A DNA stretch of 64,000 nt from Burkholderia sp. (GCA_040954445.1 CP144361.1:186001-250000), one strand, 5' to 3'. Shown: positions 39,012 through 49,002, counted from the stretch's first letter. Notes: generated from the sequence alone by a model not told the origin. A program made the numbers and translations.

Positions 39012-40150
39012 GGCGTTGTTGCATAAATCGAGCGAGATCCGTTGACGTTTACGCGAAACGGTCGCGGGGCCAGCCCCCTATCAAGTCAGATTCCAGAGTA
39101 ACTGCTTAATTTTTGACAAGAAAATGTGCAAGGACATACACAAGACAGGTGAGCCGAAGGCACGCTACCGTGTCAGGAATTGGGCGGCCTATAATGAAGG
39201 CCTGATCAACCGGGGGAACGTAACAATATGGATAGATGAAGCCGTCCTTGCCAGAATACCCGATGCCATACCCACACGTGGTCGCCCGTGTCTATACGGC
39301 GATACGCTGATTCAGGCATTACTTGGCGTGAAGACAGTCTATCGACTGACGTTGCGCGCCCTGCAAGGTTTCACCCAAAGTCTGCGCGATCTAGCCTTCC
39401 CGAGCTTGCCGGTGCCGAATTACACCACGCTCTGTCGCCGGGCAAAAACGCTTGATGTAGAACTCTGCCGATCCTTCGTGACAATGAACCGATCCATCTG
39501 GTTGTCGACAGCACCGGTCTGAAGGGCTATGGAGAAGGTGAATGGAAGGTGCGCCAGCACGGCTACTCGAAGCGGCGCACGTGGCGTAAAGTCCATCTCG
39601 CACTCAACGCGAATACGGGTCAAGTGCATGCCGCGCTAATGACGAATCAAAATGTGGCTGACGGTGACGCTCTGGCCCAGTTGCTCGACCAGATTCCACG
39701 CGAAGAACAAATCGATGTCATCGGCGGTGATGGTGCCTACGACACCAAGCCATGCCATGCGGCCATTGCTGCACGCAGTGCTATTCCTTCGATTCCGCCA
39801 CGCGAGGGTGCCGTTCATTGGCCAGCGGATATGCCCGGCGCGGCGTGGCGTAATGGCGCGGTTGATGCAATTGCCCGTGACGGTCGTCGAGAAGGGAAGC
39901 AAGAAAGTGGCTACCACCGGCGATCGCTTGCCGAGAATGCGATGTATCGGTTCAAGACCCTCACCGGCAACTGTCTCTGGGCGCGTCACATCGACTCGCA
40001 GGCGACCGAGGTCTCCGTTCGCGTCGGCGTCATCAACCGTATGGCAAACCTCGCTCGTCCGCAATCCGTTCGTATCGCCTGAAATTATCCCGTCGATGCT
40101 ATTCGTCCTCACACTCGATTTATGCAACAACGGATTTATGCAACAACGCC
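39012..40150 (+). mobile_element. Element alpha, copy Z, with duplicated right terminus, abutting uvrC
   Basis: The transposase has a frameshift near 39465 (GAACTCTGCCGATCC), otherwise 39549-40082 is open with GGDGAYDTK and SLAENAMYR. The right end reads ATTTATGCAACAACGG then ATTTATGCAACAACGCC, a 17-bp tandem repeat of the terminus. The next base is the A of the uvrC start codon. Confidence 0.9.
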
Positions 40151-42346
40151 ATGACAACCACCAATCAGTCCGCTCCATCCTCCTTGCCCAGGCAGTCCAA
40201 ATCGCCGCTCGTTCCAGCTCCCACCGACCTTCCGTTTGAGCAGAAGGCGATCCTCGCACAATTGCCGCACCTGCCTGGAGTGTATCGCTACTACGACGCC
40301 GGCGGCGCGGTGCTCTACGTTGGCAAGGCACGTAACCTGAAAAAGCGCGTCTCGAGCTACTTCAACAAGACCCAGCTGTCGCCGCGCATTACGATGATGG
40401 TCAGGCGCATTCGCAAAATCGAGACCACCGTGACACGTTCGGAAGCCGAGGCGCTGCTGCTCGAGAATAACCTGATCAAGGTCCTAGCACCCCGCTACAA
40501 CATCCTGTTTCGCGACGACAAGTCCTATCCTTACCTGAAGCTGACCGGCCATACGTTTCCACGTATGGCCTATTACCGCGGTAGCATCGATCGCAAGCAC
40601 CAGTATTTCGGGCCATTCCCAAGCGCCTGGGCAGTGCGCGAGAGCATCCAGATCCTGCAGTGCGTGTTCCAGCTGCGTACCTGCGAAGATTCAGTGTTCA
40701 ACAACCGCACGCGCCCCTGCCTGCTGCACCAGATCGGCCGCTGTACGGCACCCTGTGTCGGCGCGATTGACGCGGAGGATTACTCGCGCGACGTCTCGAA
40801 CGCCTCGCGCTTCCTGTTCGGTCGGCAGAACGAAGTGATGAAAGAGCTCGAACAAAAAATGCACACCTTCGCCGACGAGTTGAAATTCGAACAGGCCGCG
40901 GCGGTGCGCAACCAGATCAGCTCGCTTTCGACCGTGTTGCACCAGCAGGCCATCGAGGTCGGCAGAGAGAGCGATGTCGACATCCTGGCCGTAGTGGCGC
41001 ATGGCGGGCGCGTCTGCGTGAACCTGGCGATGGTACGCGGCGGTCGGCACCTCGGCGACAAGGCTTATTTCCCGTCGCATGCTGCTAGCGCTATCGCGCT
41101 GGCAGCGGGGCGCGACGATGCAGCGGCAGGTTCCGGAGAATCCGTCAGCGAGGATACAGTGCTCTTCGAGGATCCCGCGGCGGTGGTCAGCATTCTGGCT
41201 AGAGAAATAGATGCGCAAACGACGGTACCCGAGGGTGAAGGCGAGACCCTGTCCGCCAAAGCACTAGTATCCTTAGCGGACGATGACGATGCCGCTGTTC
41301 GGACCGGGGCACTGGCCGAAGCATTTGGAACCGATACGGGAGCGACAGCCGACCCGGTCGGCACCTCGATCGAAACCGAGGTACTCGAGGCCTTCATCGC
41401 CCAGCACTATTTCGGCAACCGTGTGCCGCCCGTGCTGGTGCTCAGTCATGCGCCAGCGAATCGCCAACTGATCGATCTACTGATCGAGCAGGCCGGCCAC
41501 AAGGTGGCGGTACTGCACCAGCCGCAGGGCCAGAAGCGCGCCTGGCTTTCGATGGCTGAGCAGAACGCACGGCTCTCGCTGGCGAGGCTACTGTCCGAAC
41601 ATGGTGCACAACAGGTACGTACGCGCGCACTGGCTGAGGTGCTTGGTTTCGAGGCCGAGGACCTAGCCCAGTTGCGCATTGAGTGTTTCGATATCAGCCA
41701 CACGATGGGCGAGGCAACGCAGGCTTCCTGCGTTGTGTTCCATCACCACAAAATGCAGTCGGGCGAGTATCGCCGTTACAATGTCACGGGTATCACGCCA
41801 GGAGACGACTACGCGGCGATGCGCCAAGTGCTTACGCGCCGCTACGAGAAGATGGTCAAGCAAGCTGCGGAGACGCCCTCGACCGACGTAACCGCTGCGC
41901 GGTTGCCTAACATCGTGCTGATCGACGGCGGCAAGGGGCAGGTGGAAGTCGCGCGTCAGGTATTCACCGAGCTGGGTCTGGATGTCTCGATGCTGGTCGG
42001 CGTCGCTAAAGGCGAGGGGCGCAAGTTCGGCCAGGAGACACTTGTGTTCGTCGATGGCCGCCCCTCGCTCGATCTCGGCAAGGAAAGCGCGGCCCTGATG
42101 CTCGTCGCGCAGATTCGCGACGAGGCGCATCGCTCCGCCATCACCGGCATGCGCGCCAAGCGCGCCAAGACGCGCCAGACCTCGCGGCTAGAGGAGCTCG
42201 AAGGAGTCGGCGCAAAGAGGCGCCAGCGTCTGCTGGCACGCTTCGGCGGCCTGCGCGGCGTGGTGGCCGCGAGCGTGGAGGAACTGGCCAGCGTCGAGGG
42301 TATCTCACACGTGCTGGCCGAGCAGATTTACCGCCAGCTGCGCTGA
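40151..42346 (+). CDS. uvrC: Excinuclease ABC subunit C
   Basis: Nuclease subunit of nucleotide excision repair; it cuts on both sides of the lesion after UvrA and UvrB have marked it. The 731 residues have the GIY-YIG nuclease domain ([20 protein letters not shown], about residues 40-60), the UVR helix that contacts UvrB ([17 protein letters not shown]), an Asp/Ala/Glu-rich insert (about residues 310-420) typical of Burkholderia, the RNase H-like second nuclease ([23 protein letters not shown]) and a C-terminal helix-hairpin-helix pair. The ATG at 40151 follows alpha's terminal CGCC directly. No ribosome binding site precedes it, so translation would be leaderless or start later. The native leader and the usual downstream pgsA are gone. 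Confidence 0.95.
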   Translation: MTTTNQSAPSSLPRQSKSPLVPAPTDLPFEQKAILAQLPHLPGVYRYYDAGGAVLYVGKARNLKKRVSSYFNKTQLSPRITMMVRRIRKIETTVTRSEAEALLLENNLIKVLAPRYNILFRDDKSYPYLKLTGHTFPRMAYYRGSIDRKHQYFGPFPSAWAVRESIQILQCVFQLRTCEDSVFNNRTRPCLLHQIGRCTAPCVGAIDAEDYSRDVSNASRFLFGRQNEVMKELEQKMHTFADELKFEQAAAVRNQISSLSTVLHQQAIEVGRESDVDILAVVAHGGRVCVNLAMVRGGRHLGDKAYFPSHAASAIALAAGRDDAAAGSGESVSEDTVLFEDPAAVVSILAREIDAQTTVPEGEGETLSAKALVSLADDDDAAVRTGALAEAFGTDTGATADPVGTSIETEVLEAFIAQHYFGNRVPPVLVLSHAPANRQLIDLLIEQAGHKVAVLHQPQGQKRAWLSMAEQNARLSLARLLSEHGAQQVRTRALAEVLGFEAEDLAQLRIECFDISHTMGEATQASCVVFHHHKMQSGEYRRYNVTGITPGDDYAAMRQVLTRRYEKMVKQAAETPSTDVTAARLPNIVLIDGGKGQVEVARQVFTELGLDVSMLVGVAKGEGRKFGQETLVFVDGRPSLDLGKESAALMLVAQIRDEAHRSAITGMRAKRAKTRQTSRLEELEGVGAKRRQRLLARFGGLRGVVAASVEELASVEGISHVLAEQIYRQLR

Positions 42347-42416
42347 GGCGGTGCGAGGCCTTTAGGCCGCGGATCAGGCTTGGCTTATGGCAAGCCAGGC
42401 GGCACGCAACAAGTTA

Positions 42417-42530
42417 TTGGATTGGCAATTCGTGATCTGGACATTGGAAAATCGCCCCGCATGTGATGGGCATGGAAAACGAGACATCAGGGACGATTTT
42501 CCAATGTCCAGATCACGAATTGCCAATCAA
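42417..42530. mobile_element. 114-bp palindromic mini-element of the beta type, second copy
   Basis: TA flanks at 42415-42416 and 42531-42532. The arms start TTGGATTGGCAATTCG and TTGATTGGCAATTCG and match over about 38 bp with one extra base. Same length as the one at 19799-19912, same hairpin centre in opposite orientation, but the arm sequence differs by several changes that are shared by both arms. Confidence 0.85.
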
Positions 42531-42573
42531 TAGCATGCGAGCGCTTCGGACTGGCCGGATTCGAGGTTTTAGG

Positions 42574-42978
42574 GGTGTTGTTGCATAAATCGAGCGAGAG
42601 CCAGTAACGGTTTACGCGCAACGGTCGGGGCCAGCCTCCTGTTATCAAGTCAGATTCCAGAGTAACTGCCTAATTTTTGCCAAGAAAATGCGCAAGGACA
42701 TACACAAGACAGGTGAGCCGAAGGCACGCTACAGTGTCAGGAATTGGGCGGCTAATGCAGGCCAGATCAACTGGGGGAACGAACGATATGGATAGATGAA
42801 GCTGTCCTTGCCAGAATACCCGACGCCATACCCACGCGTGATCGACCGTGTCTATACGGCGATAAGCTGATGCAGGCATTACTTGGCGTGAAACCGTCTA
42901 TCGACTGACGTTGCGCGCCCTGCAAGGTTTTACCCAAAGTCTGCGCGATCTGGCCTCCCCAAGCTTGCCGGTGCTGAA
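42574..42978 (+). mobile_element. Element alpha 5' fragment, copy AA
   Basis: From the variant terminus GGTGTTGTTGCATAAATC through the leader and N-terminal coding part (frameshifted at GGCGGCTAATGCAGG), ending in the LPVLN stretch. No 3' part. Confidence 0.83.
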
Positions 42979-43211
42979 TGGCGTTGTAGAGGAAGTCTGG
43001 GGCGCATGGCGCGTGCCAACCACCAACGGTGTGATTCCTCTTGTACGGGCCTGGGGGCATCCGCGCGACCGAGGCCAGCGGGCTTTTACTCCAGTTGTTC
43101 AAACTGAGGCTCTTGATGGATGGGAAGACGCACGATTATCGCCTGGCGCAAGATACACGACGTGACCGGTCGTAACTCGTTCAAGAATGCGTTTCGGATC
43201 CGCACTTCATC
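42979..43211. other. Unassigned sequence between copy AA and the amidotransferase gene
   Basis: About 230 bases. Plus-strand peptide GVVEEVWGAWRVPTTNGVIP and others do not match a family I recognise. Likely the remains of a native gene. Confidence 0.4.
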
Positions 43212-44447
43212 TCAGAGCCGTGTCTCGCGCGCAGACCGAAGGAAAGCATCGAGCAGCGGCGTGCAGTCGAGCAATTCTGTACTACCCGCGCGGTGGAACT
43301 CCGGATGCCACTGCACGCCGACCACGAAGGGCACGCGGTGATAGCGGATGCCTTCAATGATGCCATCCTCGACCGACACCGCCTCGATATTGAGATCGCG
43401 ACCAAGATCACGGATCGCCTGGTGGTGGATCGAGTTGACCAGGGCTTCGCGGTGCCCTGGGAACATCTTGGCGAGCGTCGATTTGTCGGGGAAGCGGATC
43501 GAATGGTGATGTTGGTCGTAATGCTCGCTGACGTGCACGCCTGCGGTCGGTATGTCGGTAGCGATGTCCTGGTAGAGCGATCCGCCGAATGCGACGTTGA
43601 TCAGTTGGCAGCCACGGCATACGCCCAGCACCGGCTTGCCTGACTCGACGAATTCGTGCAGCAGCTCGAGCTCGTACATGTCGCACACGCGATCGCCGGG
43701 CCATTCGGGGCGCGCGTCCGAGGCGGCGTAGGTTTGCGGCGAGATGTCGGCACCGCCCTGCAGCAGCAGCCCGTCCAGGTGCTTCGCGTAGTCGCGCAGG
43801 CGGATGTTGCTTGGGTACAGCATGCCCTGGTGGCCGACGTTCGGGATCATGAACACCAGTACGTCGCGCGACATCACCCAGTGCGCGATCGATTCCTCCA
43901 GGTACTGCAGCGTCTTGCCGCGTAGGCCGCTAGTGCCCGGCTCGGGGTGGAAGATCCGCGCCGATACGCCAATGCGCAGCGTGCGCTGCGTGATGCGCTG
44001 CCCGGCGCGATCGAACAGGCGCCGCGCGCGTGCCGCGATGATGCGACCGAACACCGACCAGGGCGTGTCGCTCTGGCTCAGGTAGGCGGGCGGCGGTGCC
44101 TCCGGCTGCGCCGGAGCGGGCGGCGGACGAGCAGTCTCGAAGTCGGGCGCGGCGCCGAAACCGGGCGGCGGCGCGCCGGGCCTGGCCGACGTCGCAGCGG
44201 ATGCGTTGGCGGCACCCGTCGCGACGGGCATGGGCGCAGGCAGTATCCCAACCGCCGCGACCGGGTTGGGTGGCGCGATCTCTGGCTCGACAGCCACGTC
44301 CTTGGCAGTCGCCGCTTGCGCGGAAAACGTCACCAGTGAGAGTTGCGGCGGTTCAGGAGACGGTGCGGCGGCGGGATTCAGATCGGTCGTCTCATCGCTA
44401 TCCGGGATGAGGTCCGAGTGAACTTCGGATGGGGTGTTTTCGTTCAT
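43212..44447 (-). CDS. Class I glutamine amidotransferase-like hydrolase (peptidase C26, PuuD-like)
   Basis: A 411-residue protein. Residues 1-130 are Pro/Ala-rich and probably disordered. The C-terminal 250 residues form a class I amidotransferase fold: nucleophile Cys in KPVLGVCRGCQLINVAFGGS, then HHHSIRF and the His-x-Glu pair in VGVQWHPEFH. The family includes gamma-glutamyl-GABA hydrolase (PuuD), which frees GABA in putrescine breakdown, but the substrate here is not certain. No puu genes are nearby. Start at 44447; the preceding ribosome binding site is weak. The gene stands alone between IS debris. Confidence 0.82.
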   Translation of the reverse strand: MNENTPSEVHSDLIPDSDETTDLNPAAAPSPEPPQLSLVTFSAQAATAKDVAVEPEIAPPNPVAAVGILPAPMPVATGAANASAATSARPGAPPPGFGAAPDFETARPPPAPAQPEAPPPAYLSQSDTPWSVFGRIIAARARRLFDRAGQRITQRTLRIGVSARIFHPEPGTSGLRGKTLQYLEESIAHWVMSRDVLVFMIPNVGHQGMLYPSNIRLRDYAKHLDGLLLQGGADISPQTYAASDARPEWPGDRVCDMYELELLHEFVESGKPVLGVCRGCQLINVAFGGSLYQDIATDIPTAGVHVSEHYDQHHHSIRFPDKSTLAKMFPGHREALVNSIHHQAIRDLGRDLNIEAVSVEDGIIEGIRYHRVPFVVGVQWHPEFHRAGSTELLDCTPLLDAFLRSARETRL

Positions 44448-44567
44448 GAAGAGGGTCTAGCGCGTCTGTCACGCGTGGGTTCGACGAAGGTTCATTATCC
44501 TTCAGACCCGCATCATCGGCAACTCGGCCCAGCCGCGCTGGATAGCCCGGTCGGTGATACTCCCTAC

Positions 44568-44734
44568 GGCATTGCTACATAAATCGAGCGTGAGGACGCA
44601 ATGGCATCGACGGGCATAATTTTAGGCGATACGAATGAATTGCGGACCTCGCTCGCCCGCAATCCATTCGTATCGCCTAAAATTATGCCCGTCGATGCCA
44701 TTGCGTCCTCACGCTCGATTTATGCAACAACGCT
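44568..44734. mobile_element. 167-bp palindromic alpha mini-element upstream of nadK
   Basis: Arms of about 80 bp are inverted alpha 3' ends around CTCGCTC. The outer end of the left arm is changed (GGCATTGCTACATAAATC), the right arm ends AACGCT. Most inner changes (for example TTTTAGG instead of TTTCAGG) occur in both arms. No target duplication is visible. It ends 26 bases before the nadK start. Confidence 0.88.
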
Positions 44735-44760
44735 TCATCTAGCTATGGTTTAATTCCGCC

Positions 44761-45663
44761 ATGACTACTGGCAATCAGTTCCAGACCGTCGCGCTTGTTG
44801 GGCGTAGCAATACGCCCAGCATAGCCGAACCGCTCGCTGCGCTCGCCACCGCCATCGCGCAGCGCAGGCTCAAGGTCGTATTCGAGGCCGCCACGGCGAC
44901 AGAATACGGCATCACTGGACATCCTGCGCTCACTCCCACCGAAATCGGTGCACGCGCCGACGTCGCGATTGTGCTCGGCGGCGACGGAACGATGCTCGGC
45001 ATCGGTCGCCAGCTCGCCCCCTACAAGACCCCGCTGATCGGCATCAACCACGGTCGGCTCGGCTTTATCACCGACATTTCCGCCTTGGAGATGCTCGAGC
45101 TGGTTCCACTGATGCTGGCGGGCAACTTCGAGCACGAGGAGCGCACCCTGCTGGAGGCGCGCATCCTGCGCAACGGCGAGCCGATCTATCACGCGCTGGC
45201 CTTTAACGATGTGGTGGTGAACCGTAGCGGTTTCTCCGGGATGGCCGAGCTGCGCGTCTTGGTGGACGGTCGCTTCATGTACAACCAGCGTTCGGACGGC
45301 CTGATCGTCGCCACCCCCAACGGCTCGACGGCCTATGCACTGTCCTCGGCGGGCCCGATCCTCCACCCGCAGCTGCACGGTATCGTGCTGGTGCCGATCG
45401 CTCCGCACGCACTGTCGAACCGACCGATCGTGCTGCCTGACGACGTCCAGGTCGGGATCCAGATCATCGGCGGGCGCGATGTCAACGTGAATTTCGACAT
45501 GCAGTCGTTTACCGCGCTTCAACTAAACGACACCATCGAGGTACGCCGTTCGTGCCACACCGTACCTTTCCTGCACCCGGTCGGCTACAGCTACTACACA
45601 ACACTGCGCAAGAAGCTGCACTGGAACGAGCATCCCTCGCACGATGACGATCCAAAATCTTGA
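44761..45663 (+). CDS. nadK: NAD kinase
   Basis: Phosphorylates NAD to NADP, the only route to NADP in most bacteria. The 300 residues have the catalytic motif [14 protein letters not shown] (about residues 70-84), [12 protein letters not shown], and the second signature [18 protein letters not shown]. Length is normal. Only 26 native bases separate it from the upstream palindrome, and no clear ribosome binding site is seen. The recN stump begins 18 bases after the stop, so the nadK-recN pair was once intact. Confidence 0.96.
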   Translation: MTTGNQFQTVALVGRSNTPSIAEPLAALATAIAQRRLKVVFEAATATEYGITGHPALTPTEIGARADVAIVLGGDGTMLGIGRQLAPYKTPLIGINHGRLGFITDISALEMLELVPLMLAGNFEHEERTLLEARILRNGEPIYHALAFNDVVVNRSGFSGMAELRVLVDGRFMYNQRSDGLIVATPNGSTAYALSSAGPILHPQLHGIVLVPIAPHALSNRPIVLPDDVQVGIQIIGGRDVNVNFDMQSFTALQLNDTIEVRRSCHTVPFLHPVGYSYYTTLRKKLHWNEHPSHDDDPKS

Positions 45664-45681
45664 CGCGGCCCACTTCCCATT

Positions 45682-45811
45682 ATGCTTGCCATCTCTCGAT
45701 ACGCGACTTCGTCATCGTCGCTGCGCTTGACATCGAAATTGACAGCGGTCTTACTTGTGTTCTCCGGCGAGACCAGCGCCGGCGAGTCGATCGTGATCAA
45801 CGCCCTGGCGC
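45682..45811 (+). pseudogene. recN: N-terminal stump of DNA repair protein RecN
   Basis: The peptides HLSIRDFVIVAALDIEIDSG and VFSGETSAGESIVINALA, in two frames, match the start of RecN. A base is missing right after the ATG and another shift follows LT. The Walker A GETGAGKS is changed to GETSAGES, so decay preceded or accompanied truncation. Copy CC begins at 45812 and no further recN sequence appears in the window. Confidence 0.82.
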
Positions 45812-46526
45812 GGCGTTGTTGCATAAATCGAGCGAGATCCATTGACGTTTACGCGCAACGGTCGCGGGGCCAGCCCCCTATCAAGTCAGATTCCAGAGTA
45901 ACTGCCTAATTTTTTCCAAGAAAATGCGCAAGGACATATACAAGACAGGTGAGAAGAAGGCACGGTACCGTGTCAGGAACTGGGCGGCCTATAATGAAGG
46001 CCTGATCAACCGGGGGAACGTGACGATATGGATAGATGAAGCCGTCCTTGCCAGAAGGGCCGACGCCATACCCACATATCGTCGCCCGTGTTTATACGGC
46101 GATACGCTGATTCAGGCATTACTTGGCGTGAAGACCGTCTATCGACTAACGTTGCGCGCGCCCTGCAAGGTTTCACCCAAAGTCCGCGCGATCTAGCCTT
46201 CCCGAGCTTGCCTGTGCCGAATTACACCACGCTCTGTCGCTGGGCAAAAACGCTTGATGTCGAACTGCCGATCCTTCGCGACAATGAACCGATCCATCTG
46301 GATGTCGGCAGTACCGGTCTGCAGGTCTATGGCGAAGGTGAATGGAAGATTCGCCAGCACAGCTACTCGAAGCGGCGCACGTGGCGTAAAGTCCATCGCG
46401 CGTTTAACGCGAATACAGATCAAGTGCATGCCGCGCTAATGGCGCATCAGAATGTAGCTGACGGTGACGCTCTGGCCGAGCAACTTGGCCAGAGCGTCAC
46501 CGTCAGCCACATTCTGATGCGCCATT
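45812..46526 (+). mobile_element. Element alpha 5' two thirds ending in a fold-back, copy CC
   Basis: The left end is intact; frameshift by extra GC at GCGCGCGCCC near 46155; first motif DVGSTGLQVYG (Asp to Gly). At 46438-46477 and 46487-46526 a 40-bp inverted repeat (AATGGCGCATCAG... and its complement) replaces the rest of the gene, pivoting at GGCC-GAGCAACTT-GGCC. Confidence 0.86.
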
Positions 46527-46527
46527 A

Positions 46528-46563
46528 TTGATCCAAAATTCGTAATCTTGAAATTTGGATCAA
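46528..46563. mobile_element. 36-bp beta micro-element upstream of hrcA
   Basis: TTGATCCAAAATTCG...TTTGGATCAA between TA pairs (46526-46527 and 46564-46565). Only the outermost parts of the beta ends remain. It lies 19 bases before the hrcA ATG. Confidence 0.72.
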
Positions 46564-46574
46564 TAGGCTAAAAT
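46548..46574 (+). promoter_or_regulatory. Possible hrcA promoter partly inside the micro-element
   Basis: TTGAAA (46548-46553) and TAAAAT (46569-46574) are 15 bases apart, shorter than ideal. Transcription would start within a few bases of the ATG, giving a nearly leaderless message; no ribosome binding site is visible. Confidence 0.3.
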
Positions 46575-46582
46575 CTTTAACC

Positions 46583-47608
46583 ATGTTAGATCCTCGTGCC
46601 CGCACTATTCTCAAAACCCTGATCGAACGGTATATCGACGACGGCCAGCCGGTCGGCTCGCGTACGCTGTCGTGGTATTCCGGCCTCGAACTTAGCCCGG
46701 CCACCATCCGCAACGTGATGTCGGACCTCGAGGAGCGCGGCCTGGTATCGAGCCCACATACGTCAGCGGGGCGGATTCCTACCCCGCGCGGCTACCGCCT
46801 GTTCGTCGACACCATGCTGACGGTCGAGTCACCGATCGACGACGCGGTCGTCACGCGCCTGGTACGGACCACCCTGCAGGCCGGCGAGCTGCAGCAGAAG
46901 GTGGTAGCCGCGGCCGCCAGCGTGCTGTCCAACCTGTCCCAGTTCGCCGGCGTAGTGCTCACGCCGCGCCGCAGCCATGTGTTCAAGCAGGTCGAATTCA
47001 TGCGGCTGTCCGACAAGCGAATCCTACTGATCATCGTTACCCCCGAGGGTGACGTGCAGAATCGTATGATGGCGACCCAGCGCGATTACTCTTCTTCCCA
47101 GCTGACCGGAGCCTCGAATTACATCAACGCGAACTTCTCGGGGCTGTCCTTCGACGAGGTGCGATGCCGGCTGCGCGAAGAAATCGACACCCTGCGCGAC
47201 GACATGACGACGCTAATGCACGCGGCCGTCACGGCTAGCACTGAGACTTCCGACAATGAGGACACAGTGCTCATCTCAGGGGAACGCAAGCTACTGCAGG
47301 TGGCCGACCTATCCTCTGACATGGCGCGACTGCGGAAGCTGTTCGACGTGTTCGACCAAAAGACCGGCCTACTGCAGCTGCTCGACATGTCTAGCCATGC
47401 CCAGGGCGTGCAGATCTTCATCGGCGGGGAGTCGAACTTGGTGCCGATCGACGAAATGAGCGTGGTGGCCGCACCCTACGAGGTGAACGGTCGGATCGTC
47501 GGTACGCTCGGCGTAATCGGGCCGACCCGGATGGCCTACAACAGAGTGATCCCTATCGTCGACATCACCGCGCGCCTGTTGTCGCTGACGCTGAGCGGCA
47601 ACCAGTAG
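46583..47608 (+). CDS. hrcA: Heat-shock repressor HrcA
   Basis: Represses groE and dnaK operons by binding the CIRCE inverted repeat; GroEL keeps it folded. The 341 residues start [20 protein letters not shown]. The N-terminal winged helix ([19 protein letters not shown], residues 37-55) binds [23 protein letters not shown] follows. The GAF-like domain and the C-terminal dimerisation domain ([21 protein letters not shown]) are complete. Length is normal. No CIRCE sequence is in this window, so its targets lie elsewhere. Confidence 0.95.
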   Translation: MLDPRARTILKTLIERYIDDGQPVGSRTLSWYSGLELSPATIRNVMSDLEERGLVSSPHTSAGRIPTPRGYRLFVDTMLTVESPIDDAVVTRLVRTTLQAGELQQKVVAAAASVLSNLSQFAGVVLTPRRSHVFKQVEFMRLSDKRILLIIVTPEGDVQNRMMATQRDYSSSQLTGASNYINANFSGLSFDEVRCRLREEIDTLRDDMTTLMHAAVTASTETSDNEDTVLISGERKLLQVADLSSDMARLRKLFDVFDQKTGLLQLLDMSSHAQGVQIFIGGESNLVPIDEMSVVAAPYEVNGRIVGTLGVIGPTRMAYNRVIPIVDITARLLSLTLSGNQ

Positions 47609-47709
47609 GTTCGTCGCCAGCGACCGAGCTGATCGAGAGCTCAGCTATTGTCCTCATCGGTGCGGCGGGCATTTGGCCAGCATATGAACTGTAACGAGTG
47701 CCCTCGTTA

Positions 47710-47737
47710 TTGATCCGCAATTCGTGATCAATATAAT
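47710..47737 (+). promoter_or_regulatory. Candidate hemH promoter made from a 22-bp beta micro-element
   Basis: A 22-bp insert (TTGATC...GATCAA, 47710-47731) lies between TA pairs. Its first six bases, TTGATC, can serve as a -35 box. After 16 bases the duplicated TA begins a perfect -10, TATAAT (47732-47737). The predicted start is about 32 bases before the hemH ATG. Confidence 0.55.
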
Positions 47738-47775
47738 GGGGCCATTCGATCTAATTCGAATGCATATCCCCTTTC

Positions 47776-48843
47776 ATGCGCTTTGATCTCGAACCTCCTG
47801 CGCAGCAGGCCTCTGCGCATCGCACGGCTGTCCTGCTGATTAATCTCGGTACGCCCGACGAGCCGACCCCTGGCGCAGTGCGCCGCTATCTCGCGCAATT
47901 TCTGTCTGACCCGTGCGTGGTCGAGATCCCGGTCCTAGCTTGGCAGCTGATCCTACGCGCGCTGATCCTGCCGTTTCGCTCGTATGCCTCCGCCAAGAAG
48001 TACGCCAGGGTCTGGATGCCGGAAGGCTCGCCGCTACGCGTGCACACCGAGCGGCAAGTTGAGGCGCTACGACCGCTGTTCGCCTCCAATGGCTACCAGG
48101 TGCTGGTCGACTATGCGATGCGCTATGGCACGCCCGACATTGGTAGCGTACTCGGGCAGTTGAAGCGTCTCGGCGTCGAGCGCGTGCTGCTGATGCCGCT
48201 CTATCCGCAATACTCGGCCTCGACCACGGCGACCGCCTTCGACGCGGCCTTCGCCGCACTGGCTCGCATGCGCAACCAGCCCGAGATCCGCACAGTGCGG
48301 CACTACGCCGATCATCCGGCTTATATCCATGCGTTGGCCGAGCAGGTGCGAAACTATTGGACTGAGCACGGCAGCCCCAATTTTGCGGTCGGCGACAAGC
48401 TGGTGCTCAGTTTCCACGGCATGCCTAAGCGCACGCTCGACCTAGGCGACCCCTATCACGACCAGTGCCAGAAAACCGCCACATTGCTGATGGCCGAGCT
48501 GAGCTTGGGCCCGCTCGAATGTCGGGTGACCTTCCAATCGCGCTTCAGCAAGACTGAGTGGCTGCAGCCCTATACGTTGCCGATCCTGCGCGAGCTCGGC
48601 GCGGCTGGCGTGAAGCGGGCCGACGTGTTCTGTCCAGGCTTCACCTCGGACTGCCTGGAAACCATCGAGGAGATTGGCATGGAGGTGCTCGACGAGTTCC
48701 TGCATAGCGGTGGCGGGAGCTTCCACCGGATTCCCTGCCTGAACGCCGCGCCGGCCTGGATCTCGGCGCTGGGCCAAATTGTCGCGGAAAACCTGCAGGG
48801 CTGGCCGGTATGCGTGGCTGCACCCACGGAAACGACCGCATGA
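47776..48843 (+). CDS. hemH: Ferrochelatase
   Basis: Inserts ferrous iron into protoporphyrin IX, the last step of heme synthesis, at the inner face of the membrane. The 355 residues show [20 protein letters not shown] at the start, the [14 protein letters not shown] motif, the catalytic His in [18 protein letters not shown], and [16 protein letters not shown] near the active-site lip, with the glutamate in [12 protein letters not shown]. Length is normal. It follows hrcA on the same strand by 167 bases with the micro-element promoter between them. ATGA at the stop could couple to the next gene, hslR, now a stump. Confidence 0.96.
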   Translation: MRFDLEPPAQQASAHRTAVLLINLGTPDEPTPGAVRRYLAQFLSDPCVVEIPVLAWQLILRALILPFRSYASAKKYARVWMPEGSPLRVHTERQVEALRPLFASNGYQVLVDYAMRYGTPDIGSVLGQLKRLGVERVLLMPLYPQYSASTTATAFDAAFAALARMRNQPEIRTVRHYADHPAYIHALAEQVRNYWTEHGSPNFAVGDKLVLSFHGMPKRTLDLGDPYHDQCQKTATLLMAELSLGPLECRVTFQSRFSKTEWLQPYTLPILRELGAAGVKRADVFCPGFTSDCLETIEEIGMEVLDEFLHSGGGSFHRIPCLNAAPAWISALGQIVAENLQGWPVCVAAPTETTA

Positions 48844-48863
48844 GCTTTATGAAACGGGATGAA

Positions 48864-49002
48864 GCTGATGAATCACCACTGAATTTCGAACGAACTCGGT
48901 GCCACGCTGCACATCGCCAAGTGGCTTTGGGCCGCGCCTCTTCTTCAAGAGGCGATCGCTGGCGGTCGATGTCGTCGCGAAGGGGCGGATACAAATCCTC
49001 GA
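48864..49002 (+). pseudogene. hslR: Stump of S4-domain heat shock protein 15
   Basis: LHIAKWLWAA in one frame, and SLAVDVVAKGRIQIL in another, match the conserved start of HslR, which binds stalled 50S subunits. A shift lies in the CGCCTCTTCTTC stretch; copy DD cuts the gene at 49003. The start region no longer has a clear ATG in frame. hslR downstream of hemH-hrcA fits the ancestral order. Confidence 0.68.
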
